64,000 bases of DNA from Plasmodiophora brassicae (taxonomy: Eukaryota > Endomyxa: Phytomyxea > Phytomyxea > Plasmodiophorida): the NCBI GenBank assembly GCA_036867785.1, contig CP145419.1, positions 496,001 through 560,000 on the forward strand, written 5' to 3'. Numbering within the stretch: the stretch's first letter is position 1; the number at the start of each line of letters is the position of its first letter. The notes under the pieces were generated by a model, which had not been told where the DNA came from, did not search any database, and worked only from the letters and a program-made list of their open reading frames with translations. This document shows positions 43,253 to 54,800 of this stretch, in pieces. The translations under genes and the position numbers were made by a program.

Positions 43253-44902
43253 TCATGACCATATCAGTTTGCGTTTCGTCCAGGTCGTTGATGCATTCTC
43301 AATCAACTCGGATATCGGCAGTCGACGTTGTGCCATAGTGTCGCGGCAGCGTAGCGTGATCGTGTCGTCGCTGACCGTATGATCGTCGATCGTGACGCAG
43401 ACGGGCGTGCCGATCTCATCGTGGCGGCGGTACCGTTTGCCGACAGAACCGGTCGCGTCGAAATCGGCACGGCATCCGCGTTCGAGAAGCGCTTCGAACA
43501 GCTTGTGCCCACGCTGTACCAGTTCCGGGTTGTTACCGACGATCGGCAGCACGGCCATCTCGTAAGGCGCCATCCGCGGGTCCAGTCGCAGGACGATACG
43601 CTTCTTGCCACCGCGTAGGTACTCCTCTTGGAATGCGTCCGTCAGCACCGCCAGGAACAGTCGATCGACACCGAGCGCAGGTTCGATGACGTACGGGACG
43701 AAAGGCTTGCTGCTGCCGGGCGTCGGATCCGCGAACACCATCGACTGGCCTGACGCCCGCTCATGCATACGAAGATCGTAATCCCCGCGATTCGACACGC
43801 CGATCAGCTCGCCCCATCCCTCGTCTGCTGTGGAAAACCCATACATAAACTCGATGTCTATGCAGGTACGTCAGAGCAGGCGAGGTAAAATGCCGGGTGG
43901 CCGACCGACCTGTTGTGGCGTGGGCGTAATGGGCCAGCTGCTCATGGCGTCGTAGTCGAAGCGATTCCTTGCGAAGGCCGACGGTGTTGACGAGCCAGTC
44001 CAGGCAGTTTTCGGTCCACGTCTCGAACCAGGTCGGTGCCGAGTTCGGACTGCAGAACCATTGCAATTCGGCTTGCTCGAATTCCTTCCTGCGGAACACG
44101 CTGGGGCCATGCGCGATCTCGTTGCGGAACGACGTGCCGATCTGCCCAACGCCCATGGGCAACTTGACGCGCTGCGTTCGCAGGACATGGTGGAAGTTGA
44201 CGTAAACGCCTTGCGCCGTCTCCGGCCTCAGATACACGACCTCGCTGTCATCGTCCCCGCTGGAACACGACACCTTTGTCGTGAACAGCATGTTGAACTG
44301 GCGCGGCGCCGTCAGCTGCCCACTGCAGAGCGGGCAGGTGACCGACAATCCAGTGAGCGCGTTGCTGTACTGCTGCAAGGTGATCGTGGTCGTCCCATCG
44401 GGTCGCACTGGTGCGATCCAGCCGGCGGAGTCCAGCAGGTGATCGACTCGAAACCGATGACGACAGGACAGGCAGGACGTCAGCGGATCCGTGAAATTGT
44501 CGACATGGCCGGCAACCTCCCAGACTGTGCACAACACGTTGTTCGGTGAGGAGGCGATTGCGAGCGGATCGGGCTGTTCAGCGTACCACGCCGGTTCATG
44601 AGGATCGACGATTCAATGCCAACGCATTCCGGACGGCGGTCGACGAAGTACTGCCACCACTCCCGTCGAATGTTGCGCTTGATGGCGGTGCCAAGCGGCC
44701 CGTAATCGTAGGAACTCGCCAGGCCGCCGTAGATCTCCGACCCCTTCGCAATGTCATTGCGTCAGCAAGGGCCATCCGCATTGTGAGGCCATCGTACTGG
44801 AAACAGGAACCCGCGGCGACGGCACAGGTCGAGGACCTGTTCGTGCACGACCCGCAAGCACGACGATGCCGCCGTCGCCGCTGATGCGGATGGCGACGCC
44901 AT
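43253..44902 (-). CDS. Glycyl-tRNA synthetase, bacterial alpha2-type
   Basis: Class II synthetase charging tRNA-Gly. Exons 44902-44798, 44743-44587, 44524-43910 and 43857-43253 give 493 residues. Motifs: LDLCRRRGFLFP-GSEIYGG, SSYDYGPLGTAIKRNIRREW, SSILMNRRVWEVAGHVDNF, CLSCRHRFRVDHLL, YLRPETAQGVYVNFHHVLRT (motif 2 region), GTSFRNEIAHGPSVFRRKEFEQAELQ, ELIGVSNRGDYDL, PYVIEPALGVDRLFLAVL (motif 3), and the anticodon-binding domain near VLPIVGNNPELVQRGHKLFE. The EFEQAELQWFC segment and absence of the large eukaryotic insertions and WHEP domain point to the bacterial form. The N-terminus (MASPSASAATAASSCLRVVH) is Ala/Ser-rich with one Arg and could be a weak organellar presequence. Confidence 0.93.
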
Positions 44903-45133
44903 TACCGCGACGGGGTTTGCGGCTTCGGGTTGGTAATCCGGGTGCACCGTCGCCCGTCTTCAGCGCCTTCTCGGCCCTCGACGTGTCCACAGAGCGTCGT
45001 CACCTACGAAGCAATGCCCATATTGGTGCGACAGGTGCGAAGGGGGCACACTGCGTATACGCCCTGCGTTACTACCATGGCGGTCCCCGTCTCGACGGCG
45101 AACCGTTTGTTTCGTTCCAAACAGCCTCTGGGA

Positions 45134-45202
45134 TCGTGGCAGACCCGCTATGAAACCACAAATCTTCAGAAGTCCTGGTTTCATAGCGGATCTGCCGCGA
45201 CC
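45134..45202. repeat. Hairpin palindrome with 25-bp arms (core of a larger imperfect inverted repeat)
   Basis: Arms 45134-45158 and 45176-45200 are complementary except for two positions and enclose a 17-nt loop; shared core tggtttcatagcgg. Outside the core, similarity continues imperfectly for 100 or more bases each way: translations of the two strands read RYETTNLQKSWFHSGSAAT and IRYETRTSEDLWFHSGSAT. It lies in the 560-bp gap between the divergent GlyRS and TRIP13 starts. Confidence 0.85.
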
Positions 45203-45463
45203 ACGCAATTAAGCTCAGGGCAGGGTTTACGTTCGCCGGTGAGCCCATCTTCATAAAACGCTGGGCACAGAGCGCATTCTCGCCCCTTCCATGCTGGACC
45301 CGGGTCCGAGTCACGTTCGACGAGACAGCGAGCGGGACCGATCATTCGTTCGAGGCCGAGACAAAAAATGCAGCCGTTTTCCCGTCAAGTCAGGTTGGCA
45401 GTTGGCACTGGATCCGCGCGCTCTCGACGAACGGGAAAGCTGCATTTTGGTTGGGTAGTAGTC

Positions 45464-47226
45464 ATGTCGGGGGAAACGGCGACGGCGGCCGCTGATGCGA
45501 AAGTGGAAGTGATGGATGAGGAGGTGACGACGGGCAGTGCGGGCGCCGACCGGGGCGAGAAGCTGCTGCCCGTTGTGGATATCGATGTGTGCCTGCGCGG
45601 TGACTGCGTTTGCGACCCCGGGGCCGTCGAGGCGCGCGTCTACGCGTTCGTTCGCGATACGACAGCGTTCTTTTCGACGGGACCGCTGGATCTGTCTCAT
45701 GACGACCCTCTCAACAGTTTCGTCGAAAGAGCACACGTGTACGATCGTGTACTGGAAAACGTTAACGACGGTCTCTAATATGTGCCCCAGGTATGTCCCT
45801 GGAGATACCATGTGTGTCCCGTTCTGGAGCGCCGAAGTCGACATCCAGTACGCGAAAACCTTATTCACGCCTGCGAACCCTTGTTTAACTGTCATCCAGT
45901 GTCTTTCAGTTGTCTCGAGATCAGGCTGCAGAGGAGATGGCAGACAACGATGACGATGTCGTTGCTTGCCAGATATACACGATGCCATCGGTACTTTCGG
46001 CTGATGCATATCCTTGCAAGCGTGCCATAACCTGTGGGCATAGGCAGAATATGATGGCGTTTGGGAAAGGTTCGCCATGACAACTGTTGTCCTGCTGGCC
46101 CTGTTTTTAATCGTTCCGCAATTTGCAGTCTTACCTTCGAAGAAGACATCAAGAGGAAGCTCCTGGGCTACGCTTCCACAGCGATGCAGTTCTCTGACCT
46201 AAATGTGAACCCAAGGATAATTGGTTGGAACCGAATGGTTCTGCTTCATGGCCCTCCAGGTACTGCTATCACTTCTTTTAATCACCTGTCCTGATGCGCA
46301 ATTGTATGCTAGGCAGCGGTAAAACTTCGCTGTGCACAGGTATGAACTGTATCGCATCAGTACTCTACTGTTAACGTTTCCACGCATGGACAACTCAGGG
46401 CTGGCACAACTGCTGTCAATACGGCTCTCTAGGCGTTACCCACACTGCCAGTTAGTGAGCATCAACGCACACAGCCTGTTCTCGAAGTGGTTTAGTGAGA
46501 GTGGGAAGCTTGTCCTTAAGTTGTTCCAGAGGCATGGCTCGATCGTGATTCTGGTATTGCATTCGCTAACGTGCGCAACAGAATTCAGGATTTGGTGTCG
46601 GATGAAACGTCGCTAGTCGTCTTGCTGATCGACGAAGTTGAAAGTCTGGCGGGTGCTCGCCAGGCCGCTCTCTCCGGATCTGAACCATCTGATTCGATTC
46701 GTGTCGTGAACGCGCTTCTCACCCAATTAGACCAGCTCAAGCACAAGCGTAATGTCCTGATATGCTGCACGTCGAACCTCTCTCAAGCAATTGGTCTGCT
46801 ATTGACGTCAGTTCTTTGCTGGATACTGACTTATCGGGCAGACCTGGCGTTTCTTGATCGCGCTGACATGCGCCTGTTTATCGGGCCACCAGGCGCCAAC
46901 GCAAGGCTTGAGATACTTCGTTCGTGCCTTGCAGAACTGATTCGGACTGGGATTGTCAAGGAAGATGCGGAACGGTCAGGCTCGGTGCCTGACGATGGAG
47001 ATGCACTAAAGCAGCTTGCCTTGGATCTGGAGGGCATCAGTGGACGCTCGCTCAGGAGATTGCCGTTCCAAGCCCAGTCTTTGTATGTAAATGTATGTGA
47101 GAAGCAGTTGAAACTGTGTTGGTTTTGGCTGACCGGTAAACGCAGAAGCTTGGGGCAACCGCATCTGAATTCATTTCGGCAATGTCTCGTGCATATCGGG
47201 AGCTTCGTGCCCATGCTGAAATGTGA
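45464..47226 (+). CDS. TRIP13: PCH2/TRIP13 AAA+ ATPase
   Basis: Hexameric remodeller of HORMA proteins (meiotic checkpoint, Mad2 turnover). Ten exons sum to 406 residues: 45464-45770, 45932-45990, 46044-46069, 46129-46259, 46313-46339, 46399-46531, 46582-46793, 46842-47086, 47146-47226 (nine coding blocks confirmed; the 161-nt first intron could hide one more). Motifs: [40 protein letters not shown] (Walker A, rebuilt across an intron), [38 protein letters not shown] (Walker B and the family's DEVESL), [32 protein letters not shown], and [12 protein letters not shown] (sensor 2). One intron, 46532-46581, uses a GC donor (AG|GCATGG). Only the ATPase-competent residues visible here were checked; they are intact. 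Confidence 0.93.
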
Positions 47227-47336
47227 GCACCGTTTCTACCATGTCCTATGTCTTATGCCATGTTGTAGAATAAAAAAAAAACATCAATTGCCCTGTGCAC
47301 TGTCCATTGAATGAAGCTTTACTTTGGACAAGCTGT

Positions 47337-48540
47337 TCAATCGACCCTCTTGCGCCTAGCGGCCGCTCCTCGTGTCGACGAAGCAATTGACTCCCTGGGC
47401 GGTTCTGAAGGTTCCAGGCTGGCGTACTTTTGAAGTTTCGACCGGCACAACGTGGGCAGCAACGCAAGCCCTGCCAAGACGGCGAGCTGGAGAACGTTTC
47501 GCATATCAAACACTTCGTTGAGATCGTTCAGGTTGCCCAGGACACCGCCGGCCTTGGCCGTTATGAAGTTGTAAGGCATTAGGCCAACGAGGACCGATAT
47601 AATGAAATGAAAGAACGGAATCCCTACAATCGGAGACACCCTAAACAAAGCCAAATTAAGTTATAAAACACAAAGCAATTGGAAGAGGCACAACCAACAG
47701 GTTGAGCAGAAAGTTTGGCGTCAGGGGGAAGAAGCGAAGCGCGATCAAATAGAAAAGCCTGAACAGAGGAAGACATGGTTAGGCCATCCTTGTAGATATG
47801 GTAGACCTACATACAGGTTGGAACGGTGTGAGCGTATGGCACTGCGGACCCGTTCAACACGGTCTCCAAAGAGCCTCAACGCAAGGCGTCTTCCAAAGTT
47901 GTGGGAAAGCGCATAGCAGATTGAGGTCCCGCAAGCTGTACGTGGGTCAGCAAGGAATATCACCCGAACCGAACGCACCGACCTGTAAGGAAGCAGATGA
48001 ACGCGAACCCCCGTGCAACCCCAAACATGGCGCCAGCGAAGACATTCCTGCACATTATTCAGTTTCGACGCTGGACGCCGATCTATGAACCAGTCGTACA
48101 GAAGGACGGAGCCTGGAATCTACAGACGAGGTACCGTTAGAGAAGCAGTATGTACCTGAAGGTACCTCTTTGAAACCTACTGAGAATCCTTGTTTGAAGA
48201 CGTAGATGGAAGAGAACGCCAAAGTAATCCAAAGCCACAGGTTCGATCTGGCATCCTCGGGTGCAGACGCCAGCGCGCGCTTCAACGCCGCATGCAGTTG
48301 CTGCGCCTGCGCAATATCGGCCTGTACATCGGGCGCATTAGCACCGGGCCGCCCCCGAGGCGCGCACGCACCTACAGGGACGCGCAAATCGCCAACGTCA
48401 TCCTGCATCACGACCACGAGCGCCGACGCCGCCTTCGTGGCGCACGCGACCACAACCGCCAGGCAGAGCGAGGCACACACCAGGATCGCGCATATATCCA
48501 GCCCTATCACCCGTTTGCGGGCTTTCGGTGACGGCGCCAT
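47337..48540 (-). CDS. VTT-domain membrane protein, TMEM41-like
   Basis: ER scramblase family acting in lipid mobilisation and autophagy. Exons 48540-48181, 48119-48100, 48047-47983, 47935-47815, 47758-47699 and 47640-47337 give 309 residues; one exon is only 20 nt. N-terminal cytosolic and TM1 region: GLDICAILVCASLCLAVVVA. VTT core assembled over five exons: TLAFSSIYVFKQGFSIPGSV, LLNVFAGAMFGVARGFAFIC, CYALSHNFGRRLALRLFGDR, LFYLIALRFFPLTPNFLLNL, VSPIVGIPFFHFIISVLVGL, MPYNFITAKAGGVLGNLNDL. The F..PG, G..F.G.. and LRFFPLxPN-FLLNL signatures match TMEM41A/B and yeast Tvp38 relatives. The family's reentrant-loop residues appear intact. A Ser/Arg-rich tail ends the protein. Confidence 0.88.
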
Positions 48541-48855
48541 GGCCACACCCTGTCAGCCTGCCTGCCTGGTCTTTCGGAACTCGCCGTCGATGTCGGATCC
48601 TGGATCCGCAAAAAAACAAATTGCTGTGTCCATCTGGATGTTTTGCCGTGTGTGTAACGAGACGCTTCACTAATACTGCGGGCAGTGTTTGATTCGCCTG
48701 GCAGCACTGTTGCCGCGTGAGCAGTGCGTGTCACGTTCCCAGCGGGTTCACGACTTCAGAGACGCATGTGATGTCAAGTGTGCCTCTGGGCATGCAGTCA
48801 CAGTCGCTGGCTGCTGTCTCCTGGGGGGACGCCGAAACCGGCCCTATCTGCCCGA

Positions 48856-49830
48856 ATGGCGTTCGTCAAGATGACGAAGGCGGCCGACAGGCCCGCGACC
48901 GGGCCTGGATTCATTGAGGAAGGCGCAGCTGGCCTTGGCGTCCTCGCTAACGCCAGCCTGTTTGTGGCAACGTCCGCTGCGTGCAAACCGCTTGCCCATG
49001 TACCGGGGAAGCGGTCACCAATGAACGAGCCGGTGCCCGGCGAGGCATCGTCTGCGGCATCCCAAGGCCGTTCCTGTGATCACAGCGCCAGCGCTAGTGA
49101 CACTGAAGAAGGCGAAACATCGTCATCGTCAGCGCGGGCGCCACTGACCATACCGGCCTCGATGGGCGTTGGCATTGCCGCCATGGAGCAGGCCATGACA
49201 ACGTCGCTGGCACAGGCTCAGCAGGAAGGCGACGCAGCACCAACGAGCCGCAGCTTACTGTCGTGCAACCTGTGTCCGTTCACAGGCGACTCTCACGGGA
49301 AGGTCGTCGAGCATATGATCATGGAGCACAGGATGACGGTCATGAGAGCCATGCACGAACTGGACATGGCCGGTATGCGCCATAGGCACATGTCGCTGTA
49401 CGGGCCATCCCAGCCGTCACCCGACCCGTTTACCATCCTGCCGCCGATGGCAATCGAAGCGGTCGAGAAGATCGCGGCCATGCAGGTGGACTCCGAGGTG
49501 GCGCGGCAGCTATCGCCAGTAATCGACAAGATCCTGGCCGATGGACCAGCAGTCTGGATCATGGCCTACCAGGTCGACGCCAAACGACAGGCGGAGGTCG
49601 TCCTGGGCCTCGAACAGAAACGGCAGAGGCGCGAGGCGCAAAGCCCACTCGACTACCCACTCTGCCCAAAGACGTCCAGAATCGTGCCAGCAAGGATCGG
49701 ACCCGGATTCGACCAACAGCAGACTGGAACACACGCTGAGGGCGTCATCGTCCCCATCGCCTTGTCGCTCAAGAAGCAATACGATGCGATCAGGTCAGCT
49801 GCCCCTGTTCCCGCACATCCAGTCGTGTGA
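48856..49830 (+). CDS. Uncharacterised protein with one C2H2 finger
   Basis: 324 residues from ATG 48856 (MAFVKMTKAADRPATG). One clear motif, LLSCNLCPFTGDSHGKVVEHMIMEH, has C-x2-C...H-x4-H spacing of a single C2H2 finger. The following ~130 residues are helical (FTILPPMAIEAVEKIAAMQV). A Ser/Glu-rich stretch precedes the finger. The frame is open upstream to 48778, so the start is uncertain. Not recognised further. Confidence 0.6.
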   Translation: MAFVKMTKAADRPATGPGFIEEGAAGLGVLANASLFVATSAACKPLAHVPGKRSPMNEPVPGEASSAASQGRSCDHSASASDTEEGETSSSSARAPLTIPASMGVGIAAMEQAMTTSLAQAQQEGDAAPTSRSLLSCNLCPFTGDSHGKVVEHMIMEHRMTVMRAMHELDMAGMRHRHMSLYGPSQPSPDPFTILPPMAIEAVEKIAAMQVDSEVARQLSPVIDKILADGPAVWIMAYQVDAKRQAEVVLGLEQKRQRREAQSPLDYPLCPKTSRIVPARIGPGFDQQQTGTHAEGVIVPIALSLKKQYDAIRSAAPVPAHPVV

Positions 49831-50685
49831 TGTACGGACCATGAGTACACACAAAGCGTCTAATTTACCACTCGCCGTGGACTCATGGATGTAGCCGCGC
49901 TCATCATGACCCATTGACCCCCGAGCTTCGTCTACCTGTTCAGTCCAGAGATGCCAGCCCGTACACTGCACGTGAACGTAGACGCTGCTATTTGGAACTG
50001 ACGGTACAGAGTACGTACTGTATTGGGCGCTCTGGGCAGGCCGCACACCTGGTCGTCCATGATACGACGTAAGCGCCTACTTCTTGTGGGCCTACTTCTC
50101 GGGCAGCGAGATCGAGCCAGGGAATGCCAGTGGAAACGTAAAGCGGCCCCGAACACATGCTTGTATGCGTCTTCTGGAGCGTGCCGAATCGGAAGGGCAC
50201 ACATCATCTACCTAGCACGTCAGCGCGCCCTACCGCACCGACCTGCACAAGGGTACGCCCGCCGTCAGTGTCATCAGCACATATACCGTATCATGAATCA
50301 GACGAACTCCAGCCTCAGCACACATGTACTTTCCGACGTTGGCACTGCCCTATAACGGATTTCAGTGTCACATGAAGCGGATGCAACCCAGTCTGTGCGT
50401 TGGCACTGTCCTGTATAACGAATTAACGATGTCACCCAACCAGTACGCACGGCATGCGGTACGCCCACATCGAATGGGTCCCAAACCCCAATGCACTTAA
50501 CTCGACTGCGCCTCAGGTGCCACCGAAGGTAATAATGAGAAGCGCCAGCAAATATGCACTTCCAAATTCGCTGCGCCCCAGTTCCGTGGCTCCAGAGTCC
50601 AGCCCCAGACTTCTAAATCTGGCAAGGACCCCGGCGAACTGCCCCACCCTCGATCATTGTCACTGACAGGTCGCTTCGCTTCGTT
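49831..50685. other. Intergenic region with a short direct repeat
   Basis: About 850 bp without a supported gene. A direct repeat is present: cgttggcactgccctataacg (from 50337) and cgttggcactgtcctgtataacg (from ~50398), each followed within ~15 bp by gtcac. It may contain the promoter of the downstream secretory gene. A tRNA-like anticodon arm at ~50609-50626 lacks the rest of a cloverleaf. Confidence 0.5.
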
Positions 50686-51483
50686 ATGGCCAGCATGTTG
50701 CTTGTGCAGGTTGCGATCGCCGCGGCCGTGGTTGGCACTGCTGCAGTGGTGCTCGCAGCACCTGGTCCATTCGACAAGGACGGGTGCGTTACGAAGTTCT
50801 CCGAGAGAGTCCCGTTGGTCGGTTTGCTGGCATCATGTGTGCATGCATGCGCTGGCAACCATGAGCACGCCAAGCGCGCTGCCATCAAGAACGTGAACAG
50901 CTGCATCGAGACGGCTTGCACGTTAGGAGGTGGAGCGGCAGGGTTTGTATGCGGTGGCCCACCAGGAATGGTTGCTGGAGCGGCGGCGGGCGGAGCAGCG
51001 GGTGCCACAGCAGGAACCGCACTGGAAGCTTGCTGCGCCAAATACGTCGCCTGCGCTGACGCTGACGACAGCGACTTGGCGAAACACCAGTTCTGCGAAT
51101 ATCTCGCGAATGCTCTTGCAGGAGGTATCGGAGGTGCAGTCGGCGCCAGAGCTGTTGGTCTTGGTGGCGTACTGAAGTCGATGCAAATGCAACGCATGGG
51201 GTATCACGTTCTGGCAAAGGACGGCACGTTAAAGCATGGCGTAGGGTACATATGCGAACAGTACGTCAAAGGGCAGGCCGTCCAGAAAGCCAGCAGAGCA
51301 GGGTCAAAAGCCATTGTGAGATCCCTCCTGGAGTTGACACCGAACAACGTGAACGGCAACGACGACCATCATGATGTGGACGATGATGACGCCGCCGAAC
51401 AAGACGATGAAGAGTGGGATGTGTCGATACAAGTGGAGCAGTGCGTCCGCATGATGATCGACGACTTGAATCAAGCCAAATAG
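50686..51483 (+). CDS. Glycine-zipper secretory protein, Cys-rich
   Basis: 265 residues beginning MASMLLVQVAIAAAVVGTAA, a signal peptide or anchor. Next come ERVPLVGLLASCVHACAGNH, a Cys-containing helix pair, then a Gly-zipper membrane-type segment GGGAAGFVCGGPPGMVAG and AAAGGAAGATAGTALEACCA, and later LANALAGGIGGAVGARAVGL. A similar order of 'VPxVG...AxAG' followed by glycine zippers is seen in families of secreted or membrane fungal proteins of unknown function. The C-terminus is acidic (DDHHDVDDDDAAEQDDEE). Cysteines are numerous (~14) and mostly in the lumenal part, suggesting disulfides. No further identification. Confidence 0.7.
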   Translation: MASMLLVQVAIAAAVVGTAAVVLAAPGPFDKDGCVTKFSERVPLVGLLASCVHACAGNHEHAKRAAIKNVNSCIETACTLGGGAAGFVCGGPPGMVAGAAAGGAAGATAGTALEACCAKYVACADADDSDLAKHQFCEYLANALAGGIGGAVGARAVGLGGVLKSMQMQRMGYHVLAKDGTLKHGVGYICEQYVKGQAVQKASRAGSKAIVRSLLELTPNNVNGNDDHHDVDDDDAAEQDDEEWDVSIQVEQCVRMMIDDLNQAK

Positions 51484-51804
51484 CCGTCTTTGTCGAGAAT
51501 CCCCTCCGAAGGGATGACGCGAAATACAACGCCACCACGTTTCCAGGCCAAATTTGCGCCTGCCCAAACAAACTAAACTTCCAGGTCAACGGCGGAGCAA
51601 GTGCGGCGGGGGAGGATTCGCTGCGCGCCGACCAGCAGACCAGTCCGCCACTGGGCAATGTTGGCCTAAAAATGGGACCCAACGTCCAGGTAGGTACTGG
51701 TCCGGACTGCAATCGCTGCCCAGTCGGCCTTTGCGCAAATCCACGCGGTCAAGTCTTCAAGTATCCCGTGCGACAGCTGGGCTGCCTCATTGGCCATTGC
51801 GCCA
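51484..51804. other. Short intergenic region upstream of the saposin-HECT gene
   Basis: 320 bp; contains only short open frames without similarity. Presumed 3' UTR of the glycine-zipper gene and promoter of the HECT fusion. Confidence 0.5.
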
Positions 51805-54800
51805 ATGCGGCCGCTCTGTTTCGCGGCCATCGCCGCGCTGGCGGTGGTGGGTGCGCTCGGCGCCGAGTTCACCGTCGTGTCCGATGTGGAGGTCGTCGCT
51901 GCCGTGCGCGAGGAGATTGGCGGGTCCGTGCAGGAGCACCCGAGCGAGACCCTCTTCATAACCATGTTCGAGACCACGAACGCCCAGCACCAGCTTGTTC
52001 GCATCGATGCGGGGTCGGAGTGCAGGGCGATATACAGGTTAAGCTCCGCTGCGGTTCAGCGCGGCAGTGATAACGCGTTGGCGTTTGAAGGCACCCTAAT
52101 CCCGTTCACGAAGAACGACAGATTGCTTCAGTAAGGACAGAGAGGTAGCAGTTCTGTTGACAATTGCTGAACTGTGGGGTTCGTCTAGTTTTGACATTGG
52201 GGAGCGAGGGCCGGATGTGTTTGTTGAGATCACCTTTGATGACGGTTTCCCCGTCACCGATTTTCTCGAACCGCATGCCGGAGTGTCCCCGTCGTCGTCA
52301 CTGTGCGAACCATGCGTCAAGTTTGCTGCTGACATCCGCCGACTGATACCTGACGTGGCCATGGAAAACTGTCTCGATGAGTCGTCCACGAGAGAATGCG
52401 AACGTATTCAGGAGAACATCCTGCTGTCGTATCGAGGGCAGACGTTGCGAGCCCGGCACCGTCCTGGGCTCGACCAAACGGCTGTGTTGGACTGGGTCAC
52501 CCATATGCCTGATTCACCATTCGCACAATGCGTACAGCGAAAGCTGTGTTCGTCTTCGGCCACCGAAAGTGCAGACTGGTTTGACGACCCCAGTGACATC
52601 ATTGACGTTGATCTTGAAGTGCGTCCCCACTTAACTGCCATTAACGAATTCAAGGGCGTCATGCGACAAGGTCAGTTCGTTTACCAGGGATAAGTAGCAA
52701 CTATATATTGGATTTCTGATGCATTCGCAGGCAACTCGTCTGTAGAGCTGTTTATGCAAGTCTTTGTGGTGCACGACACCGTCATGATCCGTCTGGAAGA
52801 CCCTAACGACGTCAGTATCCGCCAATACGTTCGCGCGACGCAGGTGAGAATGTTGAAGGAGTTCGCACACTATCATCTGACTTAGCCACGCTTCCAGCTC
52901 GAAAGGGGATCCGTCAGTGTGGAACATGGCATGTCGATAACTCTCGATCGAGTCCTGTCTGGCATGAGCTTTCCGCCGAGCATCGCAATCTCACAACCCC
53001 AACGAACAATCGTCGAACAGTTTGAACCTGTTGATATCGACCTGGGGACCTTCGACGAGTTGCCTACGCGTATTGCTGACCGTACGTGTGCGTTTCCCGA
53101 CTCATCCTATCTAAATGACTGATAATCATGGACAGTGCTGGATCCTATCGAAAAGGACGCTGGCGTTTCCGTCCCACAGTACGTCCCTGATATCCACTGT
53201 CAGGCGTGCTTGGGAATGCTGGAAGAAGGGACGCCGGTTCACTGTCCCGTGTATTTCGATAGCGTCTGCAACACCCTCGTACGTTACCACGATCGCAACG
53301 CTGATGCTTCTGCCATTTGCAAGGCGGTCTGGAAGGGCTTGTACCTGGTCGACCTTGCCGATCGGATCCGGCTCGGTTGGAAGCGGTCGGTTGCCATTGA
53401 TAGGTCGGACGTCCTACACCTGCGGGTGTGTCGTTGGGCGCATCAGTGTGTACCTGGGCAGACGTCGCCGCTGGAGAGAATGGAGGTCCTCCGAGAAATC
53501 GGCGACTTGGACCTGCAACAAGCGTTGGACATTCCCGTTGAACAGACAGACCGGCGATTTGGTATTCGCCTCGCGTCCAGCGTCAACGGAGACGGACGCA
53601 GCGTGCCTGAACAGTTTCTGGACCAGCTCATGTCCCTGCTAGATGATGGCGACAGCAGTGATCTACTTAGGGAGCCATTCAAGATCGATATTGAGGGAGA
53701 TGCCGCCGTCGATGAAGGCGGTACGAATCGTCACGTGTCACTTAAGTTGGCTTCTAATTGTTATACCGTAACAGGTCTGCTGCCTGACATTGTATCTGGC
53801 GCATGCGACGTGCTATTCAGTCGTGAGTACGAACGGCTTCAACACTTTGTCCGCGACACGAAGTCGGACGGCATCTTCGTTCCGTCGTCTGCATCCCTGT
53901 CCTTGGTGTCCAGCTCGCAACGTTCGTCTATGAAGCGGTGGCTGATTCAGGTTGGCATGCTTCTCGGCCTATCGTACCGAAGCTTCGCTCATGATGACTA
54001 TCGCGCTGTGCCGTTGCCTCTGAATATTGATCTTCCGCTGGTCACACTGCAATCCTTGCTGTCCCACAGCTCTGCCTCGGTTGGGCGAGACGACATCGTC
54101 GTGCCTGCCACGTTATGGAACGCTGTTTTCGCTCCGCTTCTCCAGTCTTCATGTCGCTCAATCGCCCAGTACCGCGAGAACATTCTCGCATTCGACAACG
54201 GCCTCGATGATACCGACATTGTGACTCCTTTACCAGTCATGGGTTATGAGCCGTTCCTTGTCAGCAAGAAGCGAAGACGGGACGCTAACCGGGACCTTAC
54301 CTGGCCAGAAATCGTTGCAGAGTACGCCAAGGAAGTGTCGAAGGAGCTTCTGCGAACTTCTTGGGCCTTCAAGGTATTTTATGATCCAACCGGGGTGCGT
54401 GTGCTGGCTGACGTAGAATCCTCTAATCGATATTCCAGGCTCTTCGACGTGCGTTTAGAAGCGTGCTTCCGGATGACATGCTGTATCAGGAGGCTCCTCC
54501 CGAAGTGGTGTCCGAGACCCATCGTCTCATGTTCGCGCCACGACTGGTATCGTGGAAGGACCTGGCGTCTTTGCTGGATCCAGCACCTGCCAAGGACGGC
54601 TTCCCGGATGTCAGTATTCTCAAGAGCGCTGTTACGTCTCTCAGCACTGTACTACAAAGGCATGATCGTTCCCCTCTGCTTGCGAAGCTTCTGTGGTTCG
54701 TCACCGGATCCCCTCGTCTTCAACATCAAGGTTGGGTACCTATGCATGCCTCCCCAGTTCAGCGTATCTCATTGGGTCTGTCCTTGACAGAGCGGATATC

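Noticed and set aside
45771-45931. Possible extra TRIP13 exon inside the 161-nt first intron
   Set aside because: A readable stretch exists, but joining 45770 directly to 45932 gives the correct frame and family alignment; inclusion found no matching residues.
50600-50680. tRNA-like anticodon arm (ccagacttctaaatctgg)
   Set aside because: The loop would be eight nucleotides and no acceptor stem, D-arm or T-arm fits around it.
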